64,000 nt of DNA from Gordonia sediminis (GTDB taxonomy: Bacteria > Actinomycetota > Actinomycetes > Mycobacteriales > Mycobacteriaceae): NCBI GenBank assembly GCA_004193205.1, contig RZUM01000005.1, positions 372,001-436,000 on the forward strand, in the 5' to 3' direction. This document shows, one piece after another, positions 16,274-24,887 of this stretch. A model generated the notes under the pieces. It did no database searches and had not been told where the DNA came from. It saw only the letters and a list, made by a program, of their open reading frames with translations. A program made the position numbers and the translations under genes. How positions within the stretch are numbered: the first letter of the stretch is position 1; each line of letters opens with the position of its first letter.

Positions 16274-17497
16274 ATGAGTCGGACGGAGCGCTTCACGTTC
16301 ATCGGGTCATCCGAGGCGGATCTGGCCGCCCGCCTCGACCTCCCCGAGGACGAACCGCGTGCCTTCGCGCTGTTCGCCCACTGCTTCACCTGCTCGAAGG
16401 ACCTCGTCGCCGCCGGCCGGATCAGTCGACGCCTCGTGGAGCGGGGCTTCGGGGTATTGCGGTTCGACTTCACCGGCCTGGGCTCCAGCGAGGGCGAGTT
16501 CGCCAACACCACCTTCACCTCCAATGTCGAAGATCTGGTGTTGGCGGCCACCGCACTGGGCGCGCGTCATGCCGCCCCGAGTGTCCTGATTGGCCATGGT
16601 CTCGGTGGTGCCGCCGTCCTGGCCGCCGCGCCGCGGCTGCCCGACGTCCTCGCGGTCGCGACGATCGGCGCGCCGTTCGACCCCGGCCACATCCGGCACC
16701 TGTTCCCCGACGAGGCGTTGGCGCGGCTCGCCGACGACGGTCGGGCCTCGGTCACGATCGCCGGGCGCACCTTCACCGTGGGCGCACAGCTGCTCGTGGA
16801 CGCCGACGAACAGCACCTGGAAACCGCCCTGCGCGAACTGAAGCGGCCGCTGCTGGTGATGCACGCACCGCTCGACAACGTCGTCGACATCGACAACGCC
16901 CGGCGCATCTTCGACGCGGCCCGTCATCCGAAGAGTTTCGTTGCCCTCGACGGCGCCGATCACATGCTCAGCCGCCACCCGGACGCCGACTACGCCGCCG
17001 ATGTCCTGGCCGTCTGGGCGTCGCGCTACCTGCCCGAGATCGAGGTGCCGGCAGCCGAGCCGCCGCCCGGCGGATGGGTGGTCATCGAGGAGTCCGGTCG
17101 TGGTCGCCTGGCGCAGTCCATCCAGGCGGGTCGTCACTTCTGGTCCGCCGACGAACCGCTCGGCGTGGGCGACGACACCGGACCCAACCCCTATGACCTG
17201 CTGTTGTCCGCCGTCGGAGCGTGCACGTCGATGACGCTGCGCATGTACGCCGACCGCAAGGGCCTGCCGCTCGAGCATGTCGCGGTGCTGCTGAAGCATC
17301 GTCGTAGCCACCCGAAGGACTGCCGCGACGCGGAAGGCCGGCCCTGCCGGATCGAGCACATCGACCGCGAGGTCCGGCTGAGCGGCCCCCTCGACGACGC
17401 CCAGATCAAGCGACTCGGGGAGATCGCCGACAAGTGTCCGGTGCACCGCACCGTCACCGGGCAACTCGAGGTGCACACCACCGTGACGCCCACCTAA
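16274..17497 (+). CDS. Alpha/beta-hydrolase-OsmC fusion with glycine at the nucleophile position
   Basis: 407 residues from ATG 16274 (agga 8 nt upstream; ATG 16265 is in frame). Residues about 1-255 form an alpha/beta hydrolase fold with the oxyanion region A-H-C-F-T-C-S-K, Asp in P-L-D-N-V-V-D and His in G-A-D-H-M. The nucleophile elbow reads L-I-G-H-G-L-G-G with Gly109 where family members have Ser. Residues about 275-407 are an OsmC domain with redox cysteines C317 (G-A-C-T-S) and C388 (D-K-C-P-V-H). OsmC domains reduce organic hydroperoxides through such a Cys pair. The OsmC half should be active; the hydrolase half probably is not a serine esterase. Confidence 0.88.
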   Translation: MSRTERFTFIGSSEADLAARLDLPEDEPRAFALFAHCFTCSKDLVAAGRISRRLVERGFGVLRFDFTGLGSSEGEFANTTFTSNVEDLVLAATALGARHAAPSVLIGHGLGGAAVLAAAPRLPDVLAVATIGAPFDPGHIRHLFPDEALARLADDGRASVTIAGRTFTVGAQLLVDADEQHLETALRELKRPLLVMHAPLDNVVDIDNARRIFDAARHPKSFVALDGADHMLSRHPDADYAADVLAVWASRYLPEIEVPAAEPPPGGWVVIEESGRGRLAQSIQAGRHFWSADEPLGVGDDTGPNPYDLLLSAVGACTSMTLRMYADRKGLPLEHVAVLLKHRRSHPKDCRDAEGRPCRIEHIDREVRLSGPLDDAQIKRLGEIADKCPVHRTVTGQLEVHTTVTPT

Positions 17498-17503
17498 CCA
17501 CAC

Positions 17504-17947
17504 CTAACCGGGGTAGGTCTCCAAGCGGGCCTTCAGGGTTCGGAGGTCGTTGCGGTTGGCCCGGCGCATGGCCGGCGACATCATCGGCGCCACCAGCTTC
17601 GAGAAGCCCGTCGGGGTGCCCCGGTTGCGCAGCGACATCCTCGTCGAGCTCTCACCGACGGCCTCCCACTCGTAGGTGGTCTCCATCGCAAACGGGCCGT
17701 CGCTGGTCCGCATGACGAATCGCCGGTCGTCGACCATCTCCACCACGTCGTAGACATACTCCAGGCGGCGGCCCAGAAAATTGGCGACGAAGGCGATCTG
17801 TGAGCCGACCTGCAGCGGGTCGGGGGTGAGCTGTCGGGAGGAGGCGATGTTGCGGTACCACTCGGTCGCCGTCGCCGGATCGCGGGCGTAGGCGGCGACC
17901 TCGGCGATGGGCCGGCCGATGGTGACGCGGGTGACGACGTCGACCAC
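17504..17947 (-). CDS. SRPBCC (START-like) family protein
   Basis: 147 residues, cytoplasmic, no signal. The N-terminus V-D-V-V-T-R-V-T-I-G-R-P-I-A-E-V and the Y-E-W-E...R-M-S-L-R-N-R-G strand order are typical of polyketide-cyclase/SRPBCC proteins, which bind hydrophobic ligands in a deep cavity. It lies 5 nt downstream of the NTF2-like gene on the same strand, so the two are probably cotranscribed. It is convergent with the OsmC fusion gene, with stops 6 nt apart. Ligand unknown. Confidence 0.8.
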   Translation of the reverse strand: MVDVVTRVTIGRPIAEVAAYARDPATATEWYRNIASSRQLTPDPLQVGSQIAFVANFLGRRLEYVYDVVEMVDDRRFVMRTSDGPFAMETTYEWEAVGESSTRMSLRNRGTPTGFSKLVAPMMSPAMRRANRNDLRTLKARLETYPG

Positions 17948-17952
17948 GGCGA

Positions 17953-18357
17953 TCAGGCGGACTGCGAGGCGGCGGCGGCCTCGGCGCTGATGCGGTCGAA
18001 CTGGGCGCCCATCGCCTCGGCGAGTGCTTCGGCGCCCGACAGCGGGCGCACCATCACCATGAAGCTGTCGATCTTGCCGTCAATGTCGACGTGGATGAAG
18101 TCGCAGCCGGTGACGTCCTTACCGTCCACCTGCGCCTCGAAGACCAGCGCGTGATCGTGGCCGCCCGCATCGTTGATCTCGCGGACATAGCGGAAGTCGG
18201 TGAACACGCGCATCGCGCCGCGCAGGATCGCGGCGGTGATCGGCTTGCCGGGGTAGGGCTTGAACGCGACCGGGCTGATGAAGACGACGTCGTCGGCGAG
18301 CAGTGCCTCGATGGCGGACTCGTCGCGCGCTTCGACGGCTTGGCGGAATGCGTGCAT
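17953..18357 (-). CDS. NTF2-like / SnoaL-type protein
   Basis: 134 residues of the cone-shaped NTF2 fold: N-terminal helix F-R-Q-A-V-E-A-R-D-E-S-A-I-E-A-L-L-A-D-D-V-V, then the typical strand F-I-S-P-V-A-F-K-P-Y-P-G. The family contains small-molecule isomerases, hydratases and ligand binders. No active site can be assigned. It is transcribed with the SRPBCC gene and divergent from the LLM oxidoreductase gene, and so shares the promoter region with the palindrome at 18454-18471. This is not one of the closely related NTF2 trio found at 33-43 kb. Confidence 0.75.
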   Translation of the reverse strand: MHAFRQAVEARDESAIEALLADDVVFISPVAFKPYPGKPITAAILRGAMRVFTDFRYVREINDAGGHDHALVFEAQVDGKDVTGCDFIHVDIDGKIDSFMVMVRPLSGAEALAEAMGAQFDRISAEAAAASQSA

Positions 18358-18453
18358 GGTGACCTCGATCCTGTGGGTGTTCCGGCGTCCGGGATTCCCG
18401 GGCTGATTGTGTCGCAGAGTACTGGGGGAACCTCACTCCGTCCAGTAGTTGAT

Positions 18454-18471
18454 TAGACAATTTATTGTCTA
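18454..18471. promoter_or_regulatory. Palindromic operator, probable PadR-family binding site
   Basis: Perfect inverted repeat tagacaat-tt-attgtcta, AT-rich in a GC-rich background, in the divergent region between the NTF2-like gene and the LLM/PadR operon. The PadR regulator encoded two genes downstream is the obvious candidate ligand. Confidence 0.65.
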
Positions 18472-18527
18472 TATCGTGTGGATGACATTGCGAGTTCTCG
18501 CCAAGCAGAGACGAAAGGCGGTCGGTC

Positions 18528-19565
18528 GTGCGGATCGGACTGGGCATCAACTACACCGACGGGTTCAAGCAGACGGCAGCCGAGGTGGCCGACCTGGAGC
18601 GCGCCGGCCTCGACATCGCATTCGTGCCCGAGGCGTACTCCTTCGACGCGGTCAGTGCGCTCGGCTACCTGGCCGCCGTCACCGACCGCATGCAGCTCGC
18701 GTCCGGTGTCATGCAGCTCTACACCCGTACGCCCACGCTGATCGGCATGACCGCCGCGGGACTCGACTACGTCTCCGACGGGCGATTCATCCTCGGCCTT
18801 GGCGCGTCGGGCCCGCAGGTCATCGAGGGGTTCCATGGCATCCGATACGATTCGCCGATCGGCCGCACCCGCGAGACCGTCGAGATCTGCCGCAAGGTGT
18901 GGCGCCGTGAACGCGTCACCTACGACGGCAAGTACTACACCCTGCCGCTGCCCGCCGATCAGGGCACCGGGCTGGGCAAAGCCCTCAAGATCATCAATCA
19001 TCCGGTACGCGAACGTATCCCCGTGTTGCTTGCCGCACTCGGCCCGAAGAACGTCGAGCTGGCGGCAGAGGTCGCCGAGGGCTGGCAGCCGATCTTCTTC
19101 CTGCCGGAGAAGGCGCAGGACGTGTGGGGCGACGCGGTCGCCAAGGGGCTCGCCAAACGTGATCCGCAACTGGGTGATCTGGAGGTCTACGCAGGTCCGG
19201 CCCTCGCGATCGGCGACGACGTCGAGCCGCTGCGAGAGTTCGTCAAGCCGAAGCTGGCGCTCTACATTGGCGGCATGGGCGCCAAGGGTAAGAACTTCTA
19301 TCACACTCTGGCGACCAAGTACGGCTACGGTGCCGAGGCCGACCGCATCCAGGAGCTCTACCTCGCCGGCCGCAAAGACGAAGCTGCGCAGGTGGTCCCG
19401 GACGATCTGGTCCGCGACATCTCGCTGATCGGCCCGGCCGGATTCGTCGCCGAACGGGTCGCCGCGTTCCGTGAGGCCGGCGTCACCGTCCTCAACGTCA
19501 TCCCCATCGCGAACTCGGCCGCGGAGCGCGTGAAGCTGGTGGAGCAGCTCCGCGAACTCATCTGA
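18528..19565 (+). CDS. LLM-class flavin/F420-dependent oxidoreductase
   Basis: 345 residues, bacterial luciferase-like TIM barrel. Features include G-L-G-I-N-Y-T-D at the first strand, F-V-P-E-A-Y, the G-R-F-I-L-G-L-G-A-S-G-P-Q-V-I-E-G segment that binds the cofactor phosphate, and P-V-L-L-A-A-L-G-P-K-N. Sequence style is that of the F420-dependent LLM proteins abundant in Mycobacteriales; FMN use cannot be excluded. GTG start has aaagg upstream. The PadR regulator gene follows 12 nt downstream in the same operon. Substrate unknown. Confidence 0.85.
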   Translation: MRIGLGINYTDGFKQTAAEVADLERAGLDIAFVPEAYSFDAVSALGYLAAVTDRMQLASGVMQLYTRTPTLIGMTAAGLDYVSDGRFILGLGASGPQVIEGFHGIRYDSPIGRTRETVEICRKVWRRERVTYDGKYYTLPLPADQGTGLGKALKIINHPVRERIPVLLAALGPKNVELAAEVAEGWQPIFFLPEKAQDVWGDAVAKGLAKRDPQLGDLEVYAGPALAIGDDVEPLREFVKPKLALYIGGMGAKGKNFYHTLATKYGYGAEADRIQELYLAGRKDEAAQVVPDDLVRDISLIGPAGFVAERVAAFREAGVTVLNVIPIANSAAERVKLVEQLRELI

Positions 19566-19577
19566 GGAGCACGGTTC

Positions 19578-20156
19578 ATGGCGTTACGTGATGCCGTGCT
19601 GGCCACCTTGCTCGAAGGTGACGCTTCGGGCTACGACCTCGCGAAGGCCTTCGACCGCTCGGTGGCCAGCTTCTGGATGGCGACGCCGCAGCAGGTGTAC
19701 CGCGAACTCGATCGGATGGTCGACGACGGGTTGATCGATTGCCGTGTGGTGCAACAGGACCGGCGTCCGAACAAGCGTGTTTTCTCGCTGACCGACGCCG
19801 GCCACGACGCACTGCGGGCGTTCACGGCCGAACCCGCCCGGACCTCCGCGATGCGCGACGATCTGATGGTGAAGGTCCAGGCGGTCGACGACGGTGACAT
19901 CGAGGCGGTCCGCGGGTGGGTTGCGCAGCGGCTCGCGCTCGCCGAGGAGAAGGTCGACTCGTGGGAGCGGTTACGTGTTCGCATCCTCCACGGCCGCGAG
20001 GAGGACGACTTCTTCGACACCGCCGAACGCGTGGGACCGTATCTCACACTGACCCGGGGCATCGCCTACGAGCGGGAGAACATCACGTGGGCGCAGCTGG
20101 CGATCCGTGTCCTCGAGCGCCGGCAGCGGCTACGGGATACGTCGGCCGATGACTGA
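19578..20156 (+). CDS. PadR-family transcriptional regulator
   Basis: 192 residues. The N-terminal winged helix (about 1-80) opens A-L-R-D-A-V-L-A-T-L-L-E-G-D-A-S-G-Y-D-L, the PadR hallmark, with the wing near R-R-P-N-K-R-V-F-S-L-T. A C-terminal dimerisation helix bundle (about 95-185, Vir-like) follows. PadR proteins are usually autoregulated repressors released by phenolic or other small ligands. gagga precedes the ATG. The AT-rich palindrome at 18454-18471 in front of the operon is the likely operator. Confidence 0.9.
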   Translation: MALRDAVLATLLEGDASGYDLAKAFDRSVASFWMATPQQVYRELDRMVDDGLIDCRVVQQDRRPNKRVFSLTDAGHDALRAFTAEPARTSAMRDDLMVKVQAVDDGDIEAVRGWVAQRLALAEEKVDSWERLRVRILHGREEDDFFDTAERVGPYLTLTRGIAYERENITWAQLAIRVLERRQRLRDTSADD

Positions 20157-20159
20157 AGT

Positions 20160-20687
20160 TCACCAGTTCGGACCCGGGGGTGGTGGCGGTGCCGTCACCT
20201 GACGGCGCGGTGTCATCGACACGAACCACGCCTCCTGCACACCCAGCACGACGATCAGGCTGAGCAACAGCGCCTCGAGTTCGATCGGGGTGAGGGCGAG
20301 GTCGAAGGCCTTGGCGAAGCCGGGCCAGACCGCGACGACGACGACGCCGAGGTACAGCGGCACGCCGAGGAGCCCGAAGACCCACGGCAGCACCGTCGCG
20401 TCGGTGCGCAGGGCGAATTGTCGGGCGAGCAGGGCGATCCCGATCGCGCCGAGCAGGCCGGCCGCGGTGAACCCGATCCGCCACACGGCGGGGATCTCGG
20501 GGGCCACCTGGGCGAGCAGGGACACGGCCGCGGGAATGACGAACTGCAGCGACACCAGGTACGCCATATTGCGGCCGGCGCCGGTCGGTCCGCCGAGGTC
20601 CTCGCGGTCCTTGATCGCAACCCACCACAGACCCAAGAGCGTGAAGTTGGTCGCGGCGACGACCCCGTAGAACGCGGACTGGTCCAT
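20160..20687 (-). CDS. Polytopic membrane protein of unknown function
   Basis: 175 residues with about five hydrophobic segments (near 8-26, 44-65, 73-93, 103-123, 136-155) and a Pro-rich tail (A-P-P-P-P-P-G-P). The start M-D-Q-S-A-F-Y-G-V-V-A-A-T-N-F-T-L-L-G places the N-terminus outside or in a short loop. No family recognised. Convergent with the padR gene, with stops 3 nt apart. It is monocistronic as far as can be seen. Confidence 0.6.
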   Translation of the reverse strand: MDQSAFYGVVAATNFTLLGLWWVAIKDREDLGGPTGAGRNMAYLVSLQFVIPAAVSLLAQVAPEIPAVWRIGFTAAGLLGAIGIALLARQFALRTDATVLPWVFGLLGVPLYLGVVVVAVWPGFAKAFDLALTPIELEALLLSLIVVLGVQEAWFVSMTPRRQVTAPPPPPGPNW

Positions 20688-20828
20688 GCACTGAATTTAG
20701 TCTCGTCGGCGGGCCGGTGATCGCTCGTTCCGACACTGTTCACGGGGTGAATCGGGGGTCGGTGCCGGCGTCGCATCGATGGCGTAGATTCTCCCCGTGG
20801 CCCGCAACCCTGACACCCGCCGCGGCGC

Positions 20829-22199
20829 ATGCTGCGCGCGTCGTGGGGCGGCGATGTGATGGCGGCCGGTGGGACCGGAGTCCGCAGTCCCGGACGCGTC
20901 ATCGCGGCCGCGTTCCTCCTCGCGATCGTGGTCGGGGCGGCGCTGCTGTCGTTGCCGATCGCGACCGCGTCGGGACAGCGGGCGAGTGTGCTCGACGCGG
21001 TCTTCACCTCGACCTCGGCGGTCTGCGTGACCGGGCTGGCCACCGTCGACACCGGCACCTATTGGTCGACGTTCGGCCAGGTGGTGATCCTGGTGTTGAT
21101 CCAGGTCGGTGGTCTCGGGATCATGACGCTCGCATCGCTGATGGTGGTGCTGGTCTCGCGGCAGCTCGGGCTGCGCGCCAAGATGGTCGCCCAGGCCCAG
21201 GTGCGGGCGGTCACGGTGAGCGAGATCGGTCGGGTGGTGCGCAACGTCATCATCTTCACCCTGGGGTCGGAGGCGGTGGTGGCCGCCTTCCTGGTCGTCC
21301 GGCTGGTCACGTCCTATCACATGTCGGTCGGCGGTGCCCTGTACGACGGTGTGTTCCATGCGATCTCGGCATTCTGCAATGCGGGTTTCTCGCTCAACTC
21401 CGACAGCTTGATGCGCTACGTCGACGACTCGTGGATCGTGCTGACGATCTCGGCCGCCGTGATCGTCGGGGGACTGGGCTTCCCCGTCATCTTCGAGCTG
21501 GTCCGGGCCTGGCGCCGCCCGCGGACCTGGTCGGTGACGACCCGGATCACCGTGTGGGTCACGGTGGTCCTGCTGATCGCCGGCACCCTGCTGATCGCGC
21601 TGGCCGAACGCCACAATCCGGCAACCTTCGGTCCGATGTCGCCACATACCCGGCTTCTGGCCGCATTCTTCTCGTCGGTGACGCCGCGCACGGCCGGCTT
21701 CAACGTGATCGACACCGGCTCGATGACACACGAAGGGCTGCTCGTCACCGACGTGCTGATGTTCGTCGGCGGTGGCAGCGCCAGCGTCGCCGGCGGCATC
21801 AAGGTGACGACGGCCGGGCTGCTCGCCTACGTACTGTGGGCCGAGATGCGCGGTGACAGCCACGTCAACGTCGGATTCCGCCAGATCCCCGCCGACAACC
21901 AGCGGCAGGCGCTGGCCGTCGCGCTGCTCGGCGTCGGGGCCGCGGCCACCGCGACCTTCGCGCTGCTGTTCATGACCGACTTCGACCTCGATGCGGTCCT
22001 GTTCGAGTCGCTCTCCGCCTTGAGCACCGTCGGGATGTCCACCGGTATCACCGCAGATCTCCCCGAGGCCGGGAAATGGCTGATAATCGGGTTGATGTAC
22101 CTCGGCCGTCTCGGCCCCCTCACGTTGGCGTCCGCGCTGGCGCTGAGGCAACGGGAACGCCGCTACGAGCGGCCCATGGAAAGGATCACCGTTGGCTGA
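20829..22199 (+). CDS. TrkH/KtrB-family potassium uptake membrane subunit
   Basis: 456 residues from ATG 20829; ATG 20859 is an equally possible start and ten codons shorter. The TrkH layout of four M1-P-M2 repeats is recognisable from its pore loops: T-S-T-S-A-V-C-V-T-G-L, I-S-A-F-C-N-A-G-F-S, V-T-P-R-T-A-G-F-N and L-S-T-V-G-M-S-T-G. Each carries the filter glycine. The protein conducts K+ across the membrane and needs a peripheral RCK partner. That partner is encoded by the next gene, which overlaps it by 8 nt. The size is nearer KtrB than classical TrkH. Confidence 0.9.
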   Translation: MLRASWGGDVMAAGGTGVRSPGRVIAAAFLLAIVVGAALLSLPIATASGQRASVLDAVFTSTSAVCVTGLATVDTGTYWSTFGQVVILVLIQVGGLGIMTLASLMVVLVSRQLGLRAKMVAQAQVRAVTVSEIGRVVRNVIIFTLGSEAVVAAFLVVRLVTSYHMSVGGALYDGVFHAISAFCNAGFSLNSDSLMRYVDDSWIVLTISAAVIVGGLGFPVIFELVRAWRRPRTWSVTTRITVWVTVVLLIAGTLLIALAERHNPATFGPMSPHTRLLAAFFSSVTPRTAGFNVIDTGSMTHEGLLVTDVLMFVGGGSASVAGGIKVTTAGLLAYVLWAEMRGDSHVNVGFRQIPADNQRQALAVALLGVGAAATATFALLFMTDFDLDAVLFESLSALSTVGMSTGITADLPEAGKWLIIGLMYLGRLGPLTLASALALRQRERRYERPMERITVG

Positions 22200-22854
22200 G
22201 TGGGAGAAGGAACCGGTCGTGGTCATCGGACTGGGTCGGTTCGGGACGGCGGTCGCGCTGGAGCTGACCCGCCGCGGGATCGAGGTGCTGGCGATCGACG
22301 AGTCGCCGAAGTGCGTGCAGAGCCTGTCCGGACATCTCACCAAGGTCGTTGCCGCCGACTGCACCGACATCGACGCGCTGCGTGAACTCGGCGTCGACGA
22401 GTTCTACCGCGCGGTGGTCGCGGTGGGCACCGACATCGAGGCCAGCATCCTCACGACGTCGCTGCTGGTGGAACTCGCGGTCGACGACATCTGGGCCAAG
22501 GCCATCAGCGCCCACCACGGCCGGATCCTCGAACGAGTCGGCGCCCAGCACGTCGTCTACCCCGAATGGGAGGCCGGCGAGCGGGTCGCACACCTGGTGT
22601 CGGGTCGGATCCTCGACTACATGCAGGTCGACGAGGACTTCGCCATGGCCAAGATCAAGCCCCCTCGTCAGGTCGTCGGCATCCCGCTCGGAGAGACGAA
22701 ACTGCGCTCCAAATACGGCCTCACCGTGGTCGGGGTGAAGTACGCCGGCAAGACGTTCACCTACGCGACGGCCGAGACCGAGCTGACCCACGACGACATC
22801 ATCCTGGTGACCGGGCGCTCGCGCGACATCGACCGGCTCGTCGGGCTGGACTGA
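22192..22854 (+). CDS. TrkA/KtrA-family potassium uptake regulatory subunit
   Basis: 220 residues with a TTG start that overlaps the TrkH stop; aaagga lies at the right distance upstream. The TrkA-N Rossmann fold V-V-I-G-L-G-R-F-G-T-A begins at about residue 10 and binds ATP/ADP or NAD(H). A TrkA-C domain (about 135-220) follows. It forms the cytoplasmic ring that gates the TrkH/KtrB pore. Tight overlap means the two subunits are translationally coupled. Confidence 0.92.
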   Translation: MAEWEKEPVVVIGLGRFGTAVALELTRRGIEVLAIDESPKCVQSLSGHLTKVVAADCTDIDALRELGVDEFYRAVVAVGTDIEASILTTSLLVELAVDDIWAKAISAHHGRILERVGAQHVVYPEWEAGERVAHLVSGRILDYMQVDEDFAMAKIKPPRQVVGIPLGETKLRSKYGLTVVGVKYAGKTFTYATAETELTHDDIILVTGRSRDIDRLVGLD

Positions 22855-22935
22855 ACGACGGGCCGGTGATGACGAAACCCTGACCGATCGCGACAATCAC
22901 CGGCGAGCCCGACTCGACCGGCGCAGGATTGGACC

Positions 22936-23823
22936 ATGTCTGTCGCCACCCCGGATACCAAGACCTTGAATACGAGTGCCGCGATCGGGATCATCGGCGG
23001 CACCGGTCTCTATCGCTTCTTCGCCGACGACGAGGACGTCGCCGACGTCCGGGTCGAGACCCCGTTCGGGGAGCCGTCCGCGCCGCTGCGGGTGGCGACG
23101 GTGGGCGGCCGGCGGGTGGTGTTCCTGCCCCGGCACGGCACCCACCACGAACACCTACCGCACCGTGTGCCGTATCGGGCGAACCTGTGGGCGTTGCGGT
23201 CTCTCGGGGTCCGCCGGGTGATCGGGGCGTGTGCGGTGGGTGGGCTGCGTCCGGATCACGGTCCGGGGGTGATCGCGGTGCCCGATCAGCTCGTCGACCG
23301 GACGACCCGACGAGATCAGACCTTCTTCGACCGTCCCGAACTGCTCGGCCCCCGCTGGTCGCCGACCGGGCCCATCCATGTGCAGTTCGCCGACCCGTAC
23401 TGCGGGCAACTGCGCGACGCGCTGTCGGGGGCGTCGGAGGAGATCGTCGAGTCGGGCACTCTGGTCGTCATCGAGGGGCCGCGATTCTCGACGCGAGCGG
23501 AGAGCCTGCGGTATGCGCGCGAGGGCGGCACACTGGTCAACATGACCGGCCAGCCCGAGGCCGTACTGGCCCGGGAACTCAAAATGTGTTACGGCACAGT
23601 GTGTCTCGTGACAGATCTGGATGCGGGTGTCGAGGAGGGGGAGGGGGTGACCACCGCCCAGGTCTTCGCCGAGTTCGCGCGCAACCTGCCCCGGCTCGTC
23701 GACGTGATCCGCGGGGCGATCGAGACCATCGATCCCACCGCCGAATGTGGTTGTGCAGCAGCCGAACACGATGTTGAGCCGTTGTTCACCTCGGCCGATG
23801 CGAAACCGGGGGTGCAGGCATGA
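22936..23823 (+). CDS. S-methyl-5'-thioadenosine phosphorylase
   Basis: 295 residues of the PNP/MTAP family. Phosphate-binding G-I-I-G-G-T-G-L-Y opens the fold, R-H-G-x-x-H and H-R-V-P-Y-R-A-N follow, and the substrate-binding segment G-P-R-F-S-T-R-A-E-S and M-T-G-Q-P-E lie in the second half. It cleaves methylthioadenosine to adenine and methylthioribose-1-phosphate for purine and methionine salvage. Corresponds in position to Rv0535. A Cys pair near the C-terminus (E-C-G-C-A-A-A-E) is a lineage feature. It overlaps the epimerase gene by 4 nt. Confidence 0.9.
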   Translation: MSVATPDTKTLNTSAAIGIIGGTGLYRFFADDEDVADVRVETPFGEPSAPLRVATVGGRRVVFLPRHGTHHEHLPHRVPYRANLWALRSLGVRRVIGACAVGGLRPDHGPGVIAVPDQLVDRTTRRDQTFFDRPELLGPRWSPTGPIHVQFADPYCGQLRDALSGASEEIVESGTLVVIEGPRFSTRAESLRYAREGGTLVNMTGQPEAVLARELKMCYGTVCLVTDLDAGVEEGEGVTTAQVFAEFARNLPRLVDVIRGAIETIDPTAECGCAAAEHDVEPLFTSADAKPGVQA

Positions 23824-24875
23824 GCCGCGTCCTGGTCACGGGCGCGGCGGGTTTCATCGGGTCCCGGATCACCGAGGTTCTGCGAGACGCCGGTCATACG
23901 GTGAGCGGGGTGGACGCGCTCATCCCGGCGGCCCACCCCATGAACGCACAGCCACCCCCGGGTGTGCAACGCATTGACGTCGCCGACCGGCAATGCATGA
24001 TCGAGGTCATGGGGGACGTCGACGTGGTGTGCCATCAGGCGGCGATGGTGGGGGCGGGGGTGAACGCCGCCGACGCCCCTCGTTATGCGCGGGAGAACGA
24101 TTGGGGCACAGCGCAGTTGCTGGCCGCGATGTTCGAGACCGGGCGGACCCGGTTGGTGCTGGCGTCGTCGATGGTGGTCTACGGGCAGGGTCGGTACCGC
24201 GACGTCGACGGTGACCTGGTCGACCACGTCCCGGCGCGTCGCCCGGACGACCTGGCGGCGGGACGGTTCGAGCACGTCGTCGACGGGCGGCCGCTGCAGT
24301 GGGCGCTCACGGGGGAGGACACCCCGTTTGCGCCGAGCACGTCGTATGCGGCCAGTAAATGCGCCCAGGAGCATTACGCGCGGGCCTGGACGCACCAGAC
24401 CGGCGGCTCGGTGATCGCGCTGCGCTATCACAACGTCTACGGACCACGGATGCCGCGCGACACCCCGTACGCCGGGGTGGCGTCGATATTCCGGTCACGC
24501 CTGGCCGCCGGTCTCGCACCGCACGTGTTCGAGGACGGCGAGCAGATGCGCGATTTCGTGCATGTTGACGACGTCGCGCTGGCCAATCTGCGGGCGATCG
24601 AGGCGATCGAGCGTCTCCCCGGATTCACCGCGCTCAACGTGTGCTCGGGGACGCCGATCACCATCGGCACGGTCGCCCGGCTGCTCGCCGAGGCCGCGGG
24701 CGGCCCCGCCCCGGTGATCACCGGCGACTTCCGGGCCGGGGATGTGCGGCACGTCGTCGCCGATCCGAGACTGGCGCGCGACCGCATCGGCTTCACCGCC
24801 GAGGTCGCGCCGGCGGATGGGATCGTGCGGTTCGCGTCGGAGCCGTTGCGTGCACCGTCGGGTGTGACCACGTAG
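23820..24875 (+). CDS. NAD-dependent epimerase/dehydratase (GalE3-like)
   Basis: 351-residue extended SDR. The Rossmann motif G-A-A-G-F-I-G-S starts at about residue 8. The catalytic S-S-M-V-V-Y and Y-A-A-S-K-C are visible, and an R-Y-H-N-V-Y-G-P-R segment is typical of nucleotide-sugar epimerases. It matches the position of Rv0536 (galE3) after the MTA phosphorylase, with translational coupling by ATGA. Substrate is probably an NDP-hexose for cell-envelope glycans, but the sequence does not fix which. It is convergent with the histidine kinase gene. Confidence 0.85.
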   Translation: MSRVLVTGAAGFIGSRITEVLRDAGHTVSGVDALIPAAHPMNAQPPPGVQRIDVADRQCMIEVMGDVDVVCHQAAMVGAGVNAADAPRYARENDWGTAQLLAAMFETGRTRLVLASSMVVYGQGRYRDVDGDLVDHVPARRPDDLAAGRFEHVVDGRPLQWALTGEDTPFAPSTSYAASKCAQEHYARAWTHQTGGSVIALRYHNVYGPRMPRDTPYAGVASIFRSRLAAGLAPHVFEDGEQMRDFVHVDDVALANLRAIEAIERLPGFTALNVCSGTPITIGTVARLLAEAAGGPAPVITGDFRAGDVRHVVADPRLARDRIGFTAEVAPADGIVRFASEPLRAPSGVTT

Positions 24876-24887
24876 GAAGGGCAGACG

